Assembly: GCA_949383255.1 (NCBI GenBank)
Contig: CASJPF010000025.1
Span: 1-55,785, forward strand
From: Lachnospiraceae bacterium
GTDB taxonomy: Bacteria; Bacillota; Clostridia; Lachnospirales; Lachnospiraceae
DNA length: 55,785 nt
Direction: 5' to 3'
In this document: positions 1-8,777 of the stretch, one piece after another
Position numbering within the stretch: the first letter of the stretch is position 1
Layout: each line of letters starts with the position of its first letter
Notes under the pieces: model-generated
Database searches by the model: none
Told to the model about the DNA's origin: nothing
Seen by the model: only the letters and a program-made list of their open reading frames with translations
Program-made: the position numbers and the translations under genes

Positions 1-308
1 TCTGACGACATTATACTATGATTGCTGCGCAGTCACAGTATATTCATGCCCATTCGGGCAGGTATAATGTCTGACGACATTATACCATGTCCCACAAGAT
101 ACTGTAAAGCTGTACTCCTATTTTTGTCAGGATTTTGGATTATATTCGTTACTTTTCATACCGCACCATGCACTTGCTGCATGGTGCGGAGCCAGCGCCA
201 AAATGCCTGCTTTGTGGCATTTTGTGTGCATCAATTATTGCAATTCACACCAAATCATCATAAATCAACACGAAATCTAGCGCGAGCGTGAATTATAACT
301 TATATTCG
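1..308. other. Intergenic region rich in palindromes
   Basis: I find no credible gene here. The stretch holds several dyads: 61-86 (11-bp arms around TGAC), 161-189 (12-bp arms CCGCACCATGCA and its complement, 5-base loop) and 199-224 (9-bp arms). The right half of the 61-86 dyad occurs again at 1-16 at the cut edge of the window, so it is a tandem repeat. TTATATTCGTTAC also recurs (about 139-151 and 301-313). The region lies downstream of the minus-strand SDR gene, so some hairpins may end its transcript, but none has a clean T-run. Confidence 0.5.
61..86. repeat. 26-bp palindrome, half copy repeated at 1-16
   Basis: Arms GGTATAATGTC (61-71) and GACATTATACC (76-86) are perfect reverse complements around TGAC. 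TCTGACGACATTATAC at 70-85 is repeated exactly at 1-16. This could be an operator, a hairpin or one unit of a repeat array cut by the window edge. Confidence 0.6.
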
Positions 309-1289
309 TTACCGCTGTTCACCCTCTTTAATCATATAATTCACAAACATTTTAATATCTGTCAAAACTGCCTCTTTATTGCAGAGATACCCGTCCTTAC
401 CGCCAAACCTTGCTGCATATGTAGTCCTAAAATCATATTTTACAGGTGTGCCTTTCAGTTCATTTTTAAAGACTTCGCCTGTCAATGCCTTATATACTTC
501 CGCAGCGGAAACTGGTTCTGTCGCAACATTGAAGCACGTCATATTCTCATTCAGTGCGGTCTGAATGTCCTCCCACAACCGCCCTAGCGAATAAAACTGA
601 AACGTGCTGCGACTGTCTGTAAAGTGCAGTGCTGTAAATCCCAACTTTTTAAACTTTTTCTTTAAAAGGCCTTTTTTCTCGCGGTCAAGCTTTACACAGC
701 GATAAAATCCATTTCCAGCCGCCTCATAACAATCTTCCAACCGAATCGCATCATCCGCTTTTTCCAAAACTTTCAATTCAAGATACTTTTCCTTTTTCAA
801 CATAGGAGGAATTATATTCATATAATCATAGATAAAATTCTTCTTAATATTATATCCATACAGCGCAGGCAATCTGACAATCAATGCATTTGGATAGTTT
901 TTTTGCACCCACTTTTCTAAATAATAGCGATTTAGTCCATATGGCTGAAAGCGGTTTTCTTTTCCGCCTTTTCCATCAGACAGCGGGGAATCTTTCTCAT
1001 CCACACCCACGGGATTGCTGTATACATCTATGGTAGAAATCAGCACAAGACGCTGTGGATTGATTGCTTTTATGTTCTTTTCCGCTTCCAAAATCTGTTC
1101 CAAATCCTGCTCTGGCGCATTGTTTGCAAAATACTTTTCCGCCTGCACACCCGCGTAAATAAGAACCTCCGGCTCAAGACCATACGCTTTCTCTATATTC
1201 TGTGAATCGTATACTCCCTTAATGCGGTTTCTTGCCCTCGAATAAAGATTGCTTCCTACAAACCCAGTGTAACCTACCAATGCTACCAT
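309..1289 (-). CDS. NAD(P)-dependent SDR / nucleotide-sugar epimerase-dehydratase-like protein
   Basis: A 326-residue short-chain dehydrogenase of the extended (epimerase/dehydratase) type, probably acting on a nucleotide-linked sugar in the cytoplasm. The Rossmann loop GYTGFVGSN is at residues 6-14, with all three glycines of GxxGxxG. The LISTIDVY strand is near 83-90 and the active-site tyrosine is probably Y117 in PYGLNRYY. The usual YxxxK lysine is replaced by arginine (R121), which is odd and may mean altered or lost redox activity. A clear AGGAGG sits 7 bases before the ATG. The gene stands alone with its own promoter (TTGCCA-17-TACAAT at 1367-1395). It does not look like HldD, so I do not assign it to the heptose pathway. 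The exact substrate is unknown. Confidence 0.75.
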   Translation of the reverse strand: MVALVGYTGFVGSNLYSRARNRIKGVYDSQNIEKAYGLEPEVLIYAGVQAEKYFANNAPEQDLEQILEAEKNIKAINPQRLVLISTIDVYSNPVGVDEKDSPLSDGKGGKENRFQPYGLNRYYLEKWVQKNYPNALIVRLPALYGYNIKKNFIYDYMNIIPPMLKKEKYLELKVLEKADDAIRLEDCYEAAGNGFYRCVKLDREKKGLLKKKFKKLGFTALHFTDSRSTFQFYSLGRLWEDIQTALNENMTCFNVATEPVSAAEVYKALTGEVFKNELKGTPVKYDFRTTYAARFGGKDGYLCNKEAVLTDIKMFVNYMIKEGEQR

Positions 1290-1366
1290 ATTCGTTCCTC
1301 CTATAACTTTTCTATACTCTCAAAAACTGCCTTTGTTTTAATATTTCATTTTGTCTAATTATATTC

Positions 1367-1395
1367 ATTGTAAACCATCAAAGGTTTCTTGGCAA
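1367..1395 (-). promoter_or_regulatory. Sigma-A-like promoter for the SDR gene
   Basis: On the minus strand, TTGCCA (1390-1395), a 17-bp spacer and TACAAT (1367-1372). The same hexamers and much of the flanking sequence recur at 5285-5313 before the GtrB/YfhO operon. Confidence 0.6.
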
Positions 1396-1429
1396 TGTCA
1401 TTTTATCTATTTATTGATGTCTAAGTTAC

Positions 1430-1563
1430 AGTTCAGCTTAGGACTTTGCACTACGCTGCAAAGTCCGTAAAAATACATAGTGGTTGAGAAACATCAAGCC
1501 ATCGCGAAGCAATTATGCATGGCTTGATTCCTGTAACAGGAAGCCAAAGGCTGAATTGTTACA
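1430..1563. repeat. Multi-hairpin dispersed repeat, family B copy 1
   Basis: An outer imperfect inverted repeat (GTTACAGTTCAGC near 1426-1439 against GCTGAATTGTTAC near 1549-1562) encloses three inner stems. These are GGACTTTGCA at 1441-1450 with TGCAAAGTCC at 1457-1466, ATCAAGCCAT with ATGGCTTGAT, and CCTGTAACAGG. A decayed copy in opposite orientation lies at 42961-43070. Such nested palindromes are typical of dispersed intergenic elements; function unknown. Confidence 0.6.
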
Positions 1564-1566
1564 TGT

Positions 1567-4170
1567 CTAAATAGTAACGTCTAAATATCTTTTCCGATGC
1601 AGATTCACATTCCCAACAAAAACAAACAAAATGATGAGTAACGCAGATAATGAAATGCCGATACCTGTTTTCAGCCCATACGTACAATATGACAAAACAA
1701 CATGATGTTTTCCTTCTGGAAGCTCAATTCCCATAAACATATCATTCATTGGATATACTTTGACCTTTTCTTCATCCACACATGCATTCCATCCTTTACT
1801 GTAAGGAATTGCAATACATAATATTCGATCTCGATCTGAATCTACATTGCATTCTATTCGATTTGTAGTTAGTGCAATATCTGTGACAGACGCCCCTTTT
1901 CTCTGCAAGATACATTCTTCAAAATCAGAAAAATCATAAGAAAAAATTTTTAAGTTGTCCGCAGGAAAACTTTCTGCTTTGGTAAAAGCAATCGTAATTT
2001 CCTGCTCCTCTACAGATGTTGCAGCGCCCAGATTTACCCCTGCATTCCCATTGTAAAAGTCCTGTGTAATATTTGCTTCTTTTATCCGATTCTCTGCCGG
2101 AATTTTTACTGTAAAACCGCCATTTAAGTCCATATGATCAAAGGATAAATAATTTTCTCCCTTTCTTTCCAATGGAACTTGAAGTGATAAAACCGCACCA
2201 GGTTTTAAAATAACCATACCATTTTCAACGTTTCCCTTTTCAATATTCTTAATTTGATATGGTATTTGTTTTAGTCTTGTTTCAGGTATATTCACACGCT
2301 GAAGCTTTCCTTCATACGCTTCTATCACCGCGGTATTCAATATAATCTGTTGTTTCTCAAATCCATTTTTCCCCTCATATAGTCCTTCTTCCAGCACAGA
2401 ATCATAAGAATAGAAAAGAGGAAGTGCATTGCTGTTTTCATACAAACTCCATTCTCCATCTTGCGTTTCTCTCACTTTTTCGTATCCATATGGAATCAAA
2501 ACATTGGAATCTGTTCGTTTCACCATATATTTTACAGCGGAAAGTGTTTCTAGGATTGTTCTCTGATCAAGTCCAACATTCATATGATTTAGCGAAGAAT
2601 CTGGATTGACATCCCACTCCAATAACGCATTGGTAAAATAAGGATTTTCTATACTAAAGTACTCTGACACCCCATAATATTGTTGAAACAAGGCAATATT
2701 CTGTCCATTTCTTGGCTCTGTAAAAGTTCTCTCATTACTGATGCGATAGATAGTAGTATCATCAATCAGCTCATCCACTACATTGCGTTCCATAACATAA
2801 AAGATTTCTCTATCTCTTGCATTGCACTGCCATGCCTTACAGATTGTCATAATCATCACACAAGCAAACAGCAAATTGCACAATGCGCTCATTTTAATTT
2901 TTCTTGCAATCGGAAATAAAATACATAAAAATGCTACAATCAGTCCATAAGAAAACATAATAATTGGAAATTGTTCTGTATCCCACCAATTCTTTATCTT
3001 TCCATATAAACCCAAAAAGCAAAATAGTCCCGTCAATATTATTTTTTGAACCATATTTAATTCCTGAAGAAAGTCCCACTGCATCACCACCAAATATGCA
3101 ATATAAAGTATAATGACTATTTCCCATCTATCATAAACAGCGCCAAATCCTGACATAATACAACTAACTGCTGGAATCCATGTAAGCAAAATTAGCATAC
3201 TAATATTGAGCTTTTCTTGTTTTCCTTTTGTTGATAATAAAGTACATAATACTGCGATTACTCCAATTGTCGCGACAGAAAGCACCTGTCCATTAGTCTG
3301 TGGGAAAAACAAATTTATCAAAAAATTTTTTATCTCTTTCCATGAATATATCAGATCAAACTGTGTCTGCACATATGCTCTATTGCTGTTAAGAAAACCT
3401 AGAACAGATGGCAAAAATATAAAAGCTGCCAGTGCAAGCCCTAAAAGATACTCTATAACCATCTCGAATATTTTTATAAAACTGCTTTTCCACTGCTCAT
3501 GCATTTTAATCAATCGGTATATTACATATATCCCCAAAGCGATTGAGCCAATATAAAGATAATAAAATCCACAAAGAGCAAATAAAAATGTACTCATAAA
3601 AAGTATTCCTTTTCTCTTCTCTTTTAGAACTCTCTCCCCACCTAACAACATCATAGGAATATACATCATCGCATGAACAAAAATTATATGAATATTGGCT
3701 TGCAATGTAAAACCACTAAAAGTATAAACAAACGTTCCTATTACATATGCGCTTGTTTTCAATTCATTATTATGTTCTCTCACAAACCATAAAAACGCAA
3801 TTCCGCCTAAATAGACCCTAAAATAAAACAAAAACGAATAAAAAAAGGGTAAACTGGCCTCTGGTATCAAAGCACTTAGCAAATAAAAGGGATCGCCAAA
3901 ACCATGCCAGTTTAACGCTGTGATCAAGTCATCTCCCATACCTAAACTCAACTCAAACAATGGAACCGTCAGATTTGACATAAAATTACGTATCATCCTA
4001 CTAATATACAACATAACGGGATACATCTGTGTTACCGCATCCCATCCTCCCAGCGCTGCATATCCATTACTGCTCATATCATAAATCTTCGGAACTGCAT
4101 AGCCCCAATAACATATTGAGCAGGCAAGATAAACCTGATATTTTTTCCATAATTTTCCTGGCAAATTCAT
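1567..4170 (-). CDS. yfhO: YfhO family membrane glycosyltransferase (GT-C type)
   Basis: A large polytopic membrane protein of about 867 residues, close to the usual YfhO length. The N-terminal two-thirds carry about 12-14 membrane segments; the early loop with GYAALGGWDAVTQMYP and the GDPFYLLS motif are typical. The C-terminal ~350 residues form a mostly soluble domain, ending in one more membrane segment. In Bacillus subtilis and Staphylococcus aureus, YfhO moves a sugar from undecaprenyl phosphate onto lipoteichoic acid, with CsbB making the donor. The CsbB-like gene lies 31 bp upstream here, so the same pairing is likely. No GtcA-type flippase is seen nearby. I chose the ATG at 4170, which has AGGAG 7 bases upstream; the ATG at 4188 lacks a good site. 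The acceptor polymer is inferred. Confidence 0.85.
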   Translation of the reverse strand: MNLPGKLWKKYQVYLACSICYWGYAVPKIYDMSSNGYAALGGWDAVTQMYPVMLYISRMIRNFMSNLTVPLFELSLGMGDDLITALNWHGFGDPFYLLSALIPEASLPFFYSFLFYFRVYLGGIAFLWFVREHNNELKTSAYVIGTFVYTFSGFTLQANIHIIFVHAMMYIPMMLLGGERVLKEKRKGILFMSTFLFALCGFYYLYIGSIALGIYVIYRLIKMHEQWKSSFIKIFEMVIEYLLGLALAAFIFLPSVLGFLNSNRAYVQTQFDLIYSWKEIKNFLINLFFPQTNGQVLSVATIGVIAVLCTLLSTKGKQEKLNISMLILLTWIPAVSCIMSGFGAVYDRWEIVIILYIAYLVVMQWDFLQELNMVQKIILTGLFCFLGLYGKIKNWWDTEQFPIIMFSYGLIVAFLCILFPIARKIKMSALCNLLFACVMIMTICKAWQCNARDREIFYVMERNVVDELIDDTTIYRISNERTFTEPRNGQNIALFQQYYGVSEYFSIENPYFTNALLEWDVNPDSSLNHMNVGLDQRTILETLSAVKYMVKRTDSNVLIPYGYEKVRETQDGEWSLYENSNALPLFYSYDSVLEEGLYEGKNGFEKQQIILNTAVIEAYEGKLQRVNIPETRLKQIPYQIKNIEKGNVENGMVILKPGAVLSLQVPLERKGENYLSFDHMDLNGGFTVKIPAENRIKEANITQDFYNGNAGVNLGAATSVEEQEITIAFTKAESFPADNLKIFSYDFSDFEECILQRKGASVTDIALTTNRIECNVDSDRDRILCIAIPYSKGWNACVDEEKVKVYPMNDMFMGIELPEGKHHVVLSYCTYGLKTGIGISLSALLIILFVFVGNVNLHRKRYLDVTI

Positions 4171-4201
4171 AATTATACTCCTCATCATTTCTTTATTGAC
4201 A

Positions 4202-5170
4202 TCACTTATCTCTCGACAAAATTTCCCAGAAAAAATATCTCGGTCGATGTTTTGTCTCTAAATAATTTCTGCCCACATACTCTCCAATAATGCCAAGAGA
4301 CAATAGAATCGCTCCGCCAAGAACCCAAATCGACATTAATATAGAAGACCATCCACTAACTGTATAGCCAAAATAATGCTCGTATATAATGTGTATAATC
4401 ATGCCCACTCCCACCAACAAAGCCAGAATACCCATCGCAAAAACCATCCGAATTGGCTTGATACTAAAAGATGTGATTCCGTCTGCTGCCAATGTAAACA
4501 TTTTTGACAGAGAATATTTTGATTTTCCTTGCATTCGCGGAAATACATCAAAATGCACAACCGTAGATTGTAAGCCAATATTAGGAATAATACCGCGAAG
4601 AAATAGATTTACCTCATCATATTCTGCCAAAGCATTCAGTGCTTTAGTGCTCATCAATCTGTAATCTGCTGAATTTTCATAAATATCACATCCCATTAGC
4701 TGCATAATCTTATAGAATAAAGTTGCTGAAAATTTTTTAAAAATCCCATCTGTATTTCTTGAATTACGCACGCCATAAACAATCTCATTCCCATCATTAT
4801 ACGCCTCGATAAACCATTCCATTGCGTTGATATCTTGTTGCAAATCCGCATCAATTGTAATTGTATAATCACAATATTTTCTGGAATACATCATACCTGC
4901 AAGAATAGCATTCTGATGTCCCCTGTTATGTGCAAAGCGAAGCCCTTTTATTTCTTCATTCTTTTTATACAATTCTTGAATAATCTCCCATGTCCTATCC
5001 TTTGAACCATCATCTACAAACACAATCCGACTTTTATTGGATATCAATTCTTTTTGTGTCAATTTATGAAGCTTGTCCAATAATTTTGCAGCCGAAATTT
5101 CCAAAGCTTCCTCCTCATTGTAACAAGGAACCACAATATAAAGAATCCCTTTTTGTCTATCACTATTCAT
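4202..5170 (-). CDS. GT2 polyprenyl-phosphate glycosyltransferase (CsbB/GtrB-like)
   Basis: A 322-residue membrane-bound GT2 that should transfer a sugar from a nucleotide donor to undecaprenyl phosphate on the cytoplasmic face. The GT-A domain has IVVPCYNEEE at 12-21, VDDGS at 52-56 and the metal-binding DAD at 107-109. Two C-terminal membrane helices are followed by GIIGEYVGRNYLETKHRP, a signature of this family. YfhO follows in the same operon, as in the CsbB-YfhO pair of Bacilli. An in-frame ATG at 5269 would give 33 extra residues, but the promoter at 5285-5313 puts transcription start almost on top of it. The start at 5170 gives the usual family length and is preferred. Which sugar is used cannot be read from sequence. 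Confidence 0.85.
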   Translation of the reverse strand: MNSDRQKGILYIVVPCYNEEEALEISAAKLLDKLHKLTQKELISNKSRIVFVDDGSKDRTWEIIQELYKKNEEIKGLRFAHNRGHQNAILAGMMYSRKYCDYTITIDADLQQDINAMEWFIEAYNDGNEIVYGVRNSRNTDGIFKKFSATLFYKIMQLMGCDIYENSADYRLMSTKALNALAEYDEVNLFLRGIIPNIGLQSTVVHFDVFPRMQGKSKYSLSKMFTLAADGITSFSIKPIRMVFAMGILALLVGVGMIIHIIYEHYFGYTVSGWSSILMSIWVLGGAILLSLGIIGEYVGRNYLETKHRPRYFFWEILSRDK

Positions 5171-5284
5171 TTCTTCTCTATTCCTTCCCTTCTTTGTCTG
5201 TCCAAAAACAATAAATTTGTCACTGTATTTTATCTGTCCCTTTTTCTTATCTCCCAATGTGCTTATCATACCCGTTTATATTTG

Positions 5285-5313
5285 ATTGTAAATCATTCTA
5301 TACTTGTTGGCAA
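5285..5313 (-). promoter_or_regulatory. Sigma-A-like promoter for the GtrB-YfhO operon
   Basis: On the minus strand, TTGCCA (5308-5313), a 17-bp spacer and TACAAT (5285-5290). The hexamers are identical to those at 1367-1395, and the sequence upstream of the -35 is also shared. Expected start is near 5278, leaving a leader of about 108 bases before the ATG at 5170. Confidence 0.65.
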
Positions 5314-5393
5314 TCTCATTTTATCAGAAACCTTCCACTCTATTATATTACGCATAGTATCCCCTCTAACCATCCAAAATTCTTTCGCCCATG

Positions 5394-5486
5394 CGAATCG
5401 AGCAGGGAAAAGCCATCTTCCCCTACTCGCGCGCCGGGCACCTGTCAGCTTTGCTGACATTCTTCCTTTGGGTGCCCATGTGCATA
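5394..5486 (-). repeat. Dispersed intergenic repeat, family A copy 1
   Basis: The minus strand reads ATGCAC, GGCACCCAAA, GTCAGCAAA, then GGTGCCCGGCGCGCGAGTAG. The same order, with similar spacing, is found at 36849-36934 on the plus strand. Internal stems include GTCAGC/GCTGAC and GGGCACC/GGTGCCC. Both copies sit just beside an intrinsic terminator. Confidence 0.65.
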
Positions 5487-5488
5487 AA

Positions 5489-5523
5489 AAACCAGGCACA
5501 AAACAATCCTTTGCCTGGTTTTA
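5489..5523 (-). terminator. Intrinsic terminator of the CotH-VTC-DUF4956 operon
   Basis: A 10-11 bp stem (AAAACCAGGCA, 5489-5499, with TGCCTGGTTTT, 5513-5523). On the minus strand it is followed by a T-run (5487-5492). It lies just after the DUF4956 stop codon. Confidence 0.75.
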
Positions 5524-5543
5524 TAGAAAACTCTCATATTGAT

Positions 5544-6218
5544 TTAATAAGTCACTTCCCCGTCATGGTCAATTATCGATACGTAAGACACCCCTTCAAG
5601 AGCACTTAGTTTCTGCACGAGACCGCCGCCGTCCTTTACTCGCAGCTCCATCACAATACTCATTCGTTCGGGCGCAATATTCCTCGATTTTACCTTAAAA
5701 TATTTCGTGTATTCTGTCACTACCTTACTGATATCCTCCTCCATATCGCAGTACATCGTCTGCACCATCAGTATCATTGGTGCCTGCGCAGCAGGAAACT
5801 TATCCAACACAAAAATCATTGCTGTCACAATTACCGATAAAATACCAGCCACATTAAATAATCCTACACCGCAAATAATTCCTATTGCTAAGGCCCAAAA
5901 CATAAAAACCAAATCTAAAGGGTCTTTTACCGCCGTCCGAAATCTGACAATGGACAATGCACCCACCATACCAAGAGAAACCACAATGCTGGACTGAATT
6001 GTAATAATAACCGCGGCCGTGATCATTGCAGTTGCCGCAAGTGAAATATTAAAGCTTTTATTATAAAAATTTTTTCTTGCAAAAATTCGATAGATAAAAT
6101 AAATATACAATGCAAAAATCAAAGTGATGGCAAAAATCAATATCGTTTCCGACAAAGATAAGTCAGCCACCGCAAATGTATTGACAAATGACTTTTTTAA
6201 GATATCATTGAACTTCAT
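5544..6218 (-). CDS. DUF4956 family membrane protein
   Basis: A 224-residue membrane protein with about four transmembrane segments in its first 140 residues. It carries the hallmark loop SLGMVGALSIVRFRTAVKDP (about residues 78-97) and a soluble C-terminal domain. The family is found next to VTC-domain and CotH-kinase genes, as here. Its biochemical role is not known; a channel or membrane partner of the VTC protein is possible. I start at 6218, where AGGAGG stands 9 bases upstream; the longer frame from 6254 lacks a site. It overlaps the VTC gene by 4 bases (ATGA type), which implies translational coupling. Confidence 0.8.
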   Translation of the reverse strand: MKFNDILKKSFVNTFAVADLSLSETILIFAITLIFALYIYFIYRIFARKNFYNKSFNISLAATAMITAAVIITIQSSIVVSLGMVGALSIVRFRTAVKDPLDLVFMFWALAIGIICGVGLFNVAGILSVIVTAMIFVLDKFPAAQAPMILMVQTMYCDMEEDISKVVTEYTKYFKVKSRNIAPERMSIVMELRVKDGGGLVQKLSALEGVSYVSIIDHDGEVTY

Positions 6219-6916
6219 AGCATATTTCCTCCTGCAATGCTGTATTTCCTGCACATATAATATTTGGAGTACGTCGTCTGGCGCAAGCCTTCTGTCTGAA
6301 CCGCCGAATAGATAAAATCTGGAAGCAGTTCGTCAAACTTAACTTCCAAAATATGTTCTCCCAAAGGCATAACTGGCCTTGAGACAATATTGTTATCCAG
6401 AAATCCTTCTATGAAGCTGCAAGAACGTATATTTGTATCAAATGTTACTCTAACATTGCCATCTCTATATACAAAAGGAATTCTGTCATATTCAACAATC
6501 ACTTTTGGTCTCAAAAGTCGTATATTCTGCCACAAACAAAACTTACGATACACATCTGCCTCCACTGCGTCCATATCTACTGGCAAACCTTGCATTATCT
6601 TCCTACACAGTGCTTCATCAATCCTGCATGAAAGTTTTCTCGTTTTACCACGCTCTTTTTTCTTTAATTCTAATCGAATATATGTTTTATCATCATTATA
6701 AATCCTCAGCCGAAATTTCTCGCGCGGGTCATTTCCATTAATATTGTCATAGAGACAGCGTTCCTCATAATCATCAAAATATAAACTTCTTATTCTGTAT
6801 TTCTTATTATCACCAGCATATTTATCATATTCCATCAGTCCTTGTATTTTATTTCCAATCAATGCCAACTGCTGCCCAGAACAGATATATTTATATTCAT
6901 GCCTATACTCACTCAT
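6215..6916 (-). CDS. VTC-domain protein (polyphosphate polymerase-like)
   Basis: A 233-residue protein with the VTC/CYTH-like tunnel fold of polyphosphate polymerases (PF09359 type). Visible marks are HEYKY near the start, RSLYFDD about 45 residues on, then KFRLRIY and IRLELKKKERGKTRKLS, the basic strands that bind phosphate chains. Late in the protein is LEVKFDELLP. In eukaryotic Vtc4 this domain makes polyphosphate from ATP; in bacteria with CotH and DUF4956 neighbours the substrate is unproven. The ATG at 6916 lies inside the end of the CotH gene (8-base overlap). A GTG at 6937 is possible but would overlap more. Confidence 0.8.
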   Translation of the reverse strand: MSEYRHEYKYICSGQQLALIGNKIQGLMEYDKYAGDNKKYRIRSLYFDDYEERCLYDNINGNDPREKFRLRIYNDDKTYIRLELKKKERGKTRKLSCRIDEALCRKIMQGLPVDMDAVEADVYRKFCLWQNIRLLRPKVIVEYDRIPFVYRDGNVRVTFDTNIRSCSFIEGFLDNNIVSRPVMPLGEHILEVKFDELLPDFIYSAVQTEGLRQTTYSKYYMCRKYSIAGGNML

Positions 6917-8624
6917 ATGATATCTGCCCCCACTCACTCTTTAAATAATCAAGGCGCTGCTCGATAAATGTCAACAATTCTTGCACGTCTGCCATATATG
7001 CTTCCTGCTTTTGAGCGAGTCCTTTTGCATCCGAAAAGATATTCCAGCGAATCATATTACAATCATTTGACTTCGCAATCAGTTCCCTATTCTGATAAAG
7101 CATATTCTCTGCATATTTTCTAAGCTGCGGTTCAAATTCTTGAAAAAATATCTTTGCCACTTCTTTTCTAAAATCCTCATGCTGATACAAAGCATACCAA
7201 ATATCAGAATCTTTCTCCTGCGACGCAGCATATAATCCAACAGGATCATGCAAATTAATTCCAGAATTGGTGATACCAGACGCAGCAATGGACTTATCAT
7301 AATCCCAACAAGGCCCCGCAAAAAATTTGTCACTGATGCTGTCATCATATTTATACAAATACTGACTTGTAAAAGAAGCATCCAAGTTTTTTACAAACTC
7401 CTCAAGCAAATACTTCCGCGCAAAAGAATCCATATCAATATAATCACTGTATGCCGCGCCAGTATAAGGACTATGGCCATCTTTAGAAAAAATTGCATCT
7501 TCAAAATCTTGATAGCGATTGGCAATATAAGAAACTTGCTCATAGGATGCATATTTAGGACTTGTAAATACCACTGGCTGCATTCGAGACGTAAGAAATC
7601 CACTCGCCTCCAACCCATAACGGTCACTCGAATCAAGCTCTAACAAATACCCACCAGAAATATTATCGGGCTCTTTTGGTATTTGGTATCCTTTGGTGCT
7701 AAAAAGCCTTCCTTGAGGCTCCATAAAAAACTCCATTGAATCAAGAGGCACGTTGTCATTTAATGCTTTCACTTCATCTTCCAAGTCCCGCACAGAAACT
7801 CTATTTTTTCCCACTTCAATCTTTTCCGTAAGCAGATAGTTTCCGAGAAAATTGCCGTTTGCATAGACATCAACATACTGTGCGTCTGGCGTGTATGCCA
7901 AATCTAAAAGTTTCGCCATAGAAAAGGCTGTCGCATTTCTAAGAAGCGTATGGTCAAAAGCATTTGCAATTAAAATCCACTTTTTTGCTGAACCCATACC
8001 AAACAGATCTGCTTTTTTTTCTAATTTTATGGTGTACGATTTCTTATCGGTGTCTTCAAAGGAAGAATTGCCGCGGCAGTGTATCTCCTCAATATTACCC
8101 TCAAAATATTTGTGTCCCTTTCCATCTAAAAACAATGCTGCTCCAGACTCCGAATAATCTTTTGCCGCATGGAGCTGGTCTAACATCCCTGAATCTGTTT
8201 CCAGAAAAAGTGCAGGAATCTCAGAAGTATACATCACTTCCAGTGCATAGTTCAAACTGTCCGGTGAATCGTCTGTACACACTGTATACTCTCCCTGTAA
8301 AAAACGATACTTTCCACCACTCTTTATTTTTTTCCCATCAATATAGACAACCTCTGTGCCAAAAATTTCTAAGTCCAACTTTTTTCCCTGAAATGCTCCT
8401 GGCAGAAACAAATAATATTTGTTGTTTTGCTCATCCTTCCACCACTTAACGTTAACATTCTTCTTCACCTCAACAGAAAGCGCAAACGCTCCCTCAGAAA
8501 CTGTGGTCTGCTCTGTACTCACAGAACTTCCCTCTGTAAAATCTAGCACTCCAATTGTGGCTGTCAGCAAAAATAGCAATAGTATTATCACTGCTCTTCT
8601 ATAATTTCTAAAACAAATTTCCAT
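6909..8624 (-). CDS. CotH kinase family protein, exported
   Basis: A 571-residue protein with one N-terminal membrane segment (about residues 10-28), so the bulk should lie outside the membrane. A linker and small beta domain lead into the CotH kinase domain at about 160-540. Marks include RGNSS, SYTIKLEKKADLFGMG, the ATP-site stretch FLGNYLLTEKIEVG and the acidic CWDYDKS motif. Bacillus CotH phosphorylates spore-coat CotB and CotG; homologues beside VTC and DUF4956 genes occur widely outside spore loci, so a spore role should not be assumed. It is first in a three-gene overlapping operon with a promoter at 8666-8694. Confidence 0.82.
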   Translation of the reverse strand: MEICFRNYRRAVIILLLFLLTATIGVLDFTEGSSVSTEQTTVSEGAFALSVEVKKNVNVKWWKDEQNNKYYLFLPGAFQGKKLDLEIFGTEVVYIDGKKIKSGGKYRFLQGEYTVCTDDSPDSLNYALEVMYTSEIPALFLETDSGMLDQLHAAKDYSESGAALFLDGKGHKYFEGNIEEIHCRGNSSFEDTDKKSYTIKLEKKADLFGMGSAKKWILIANAFDHTLLRNATAFSMAKLLDLAYTPDAQYVDVYANGNFLGNYLLTEKIEVGKNRVSVRDLEDEVKALNDNVPLDSMEFFMEPQGRLFSTKGYQIPKEPDNISGGYLLELDSSDRYGLEASGFLTSRMQPVVFTSPKYASYEQVSYIANRYQDFEDAIFSKDGHSPYTGAAYSDYIDMDSFARKYLLEEFVKNLDASFTSQYLYKYDDSISDKFFAGPCWDYDKSIAASGITNSGINLHDPVGLYAASQEKDSDIWYALYQHEDFRKEVAKIFFQEFEPQLRKYAENMLYQNRELIAKSNDCNMIRWNIFSDAKGLAQKQEAYMADVQELLTFIEQRLDYLKSEWGQISYE

Positions 8625-8665
8625 CTATGCCGCACCTTTAACCGATTCACTCAAACTTGTTCTAA

Positions 8666-8694
8666 AGTATAAATCGCAATGAATCACATCACAA
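8666..8694 (-). promoter_or_regulatory. Sigma-A-like promoter for the CotH operon
   Basis: Minus strand TTGTGA (8689-8694), 17-bp spacer, TATACT (8666-8671). The spacing is ideal and the -10 matches five of six bases. Confidence 0.55.
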
Positions 8695-8777
8695 CATACT
8701 TAGACTCTTTTTAACAAAATTTTAAAGCAATTTATATTTTGTTTATAAATCTCTTTTTCATTTTCTGCAAAAAATAA

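Noticed and set aside
22..587. Plus-strand open frames at the left edge
   Set aside because: They have no ribosome sites, low-complexity composition, and lie over palindromes or antisense to the SDR gene.
309..1289. SDR gene as the missing HldD epimerase of the heptose pathway
   Set aside because: It is 13 kb from the heptose genes with its own promoter, and its sequence lacks the HldD-type pattern around the active site.
5153..5609. Several overlapping open frames on both strands between the GtrB and DUF4956 genes
   Set aside because: They run across a promoter, a dispersed repeat and a terminator; no family resemblance and no ribosome sites.
6909..8624. Sporulation locus, because of CotH
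   Set aside because: CotH kinases beside VTC and DUF4956 genes are common outside spore-coat loci, and no other spore gene is present.
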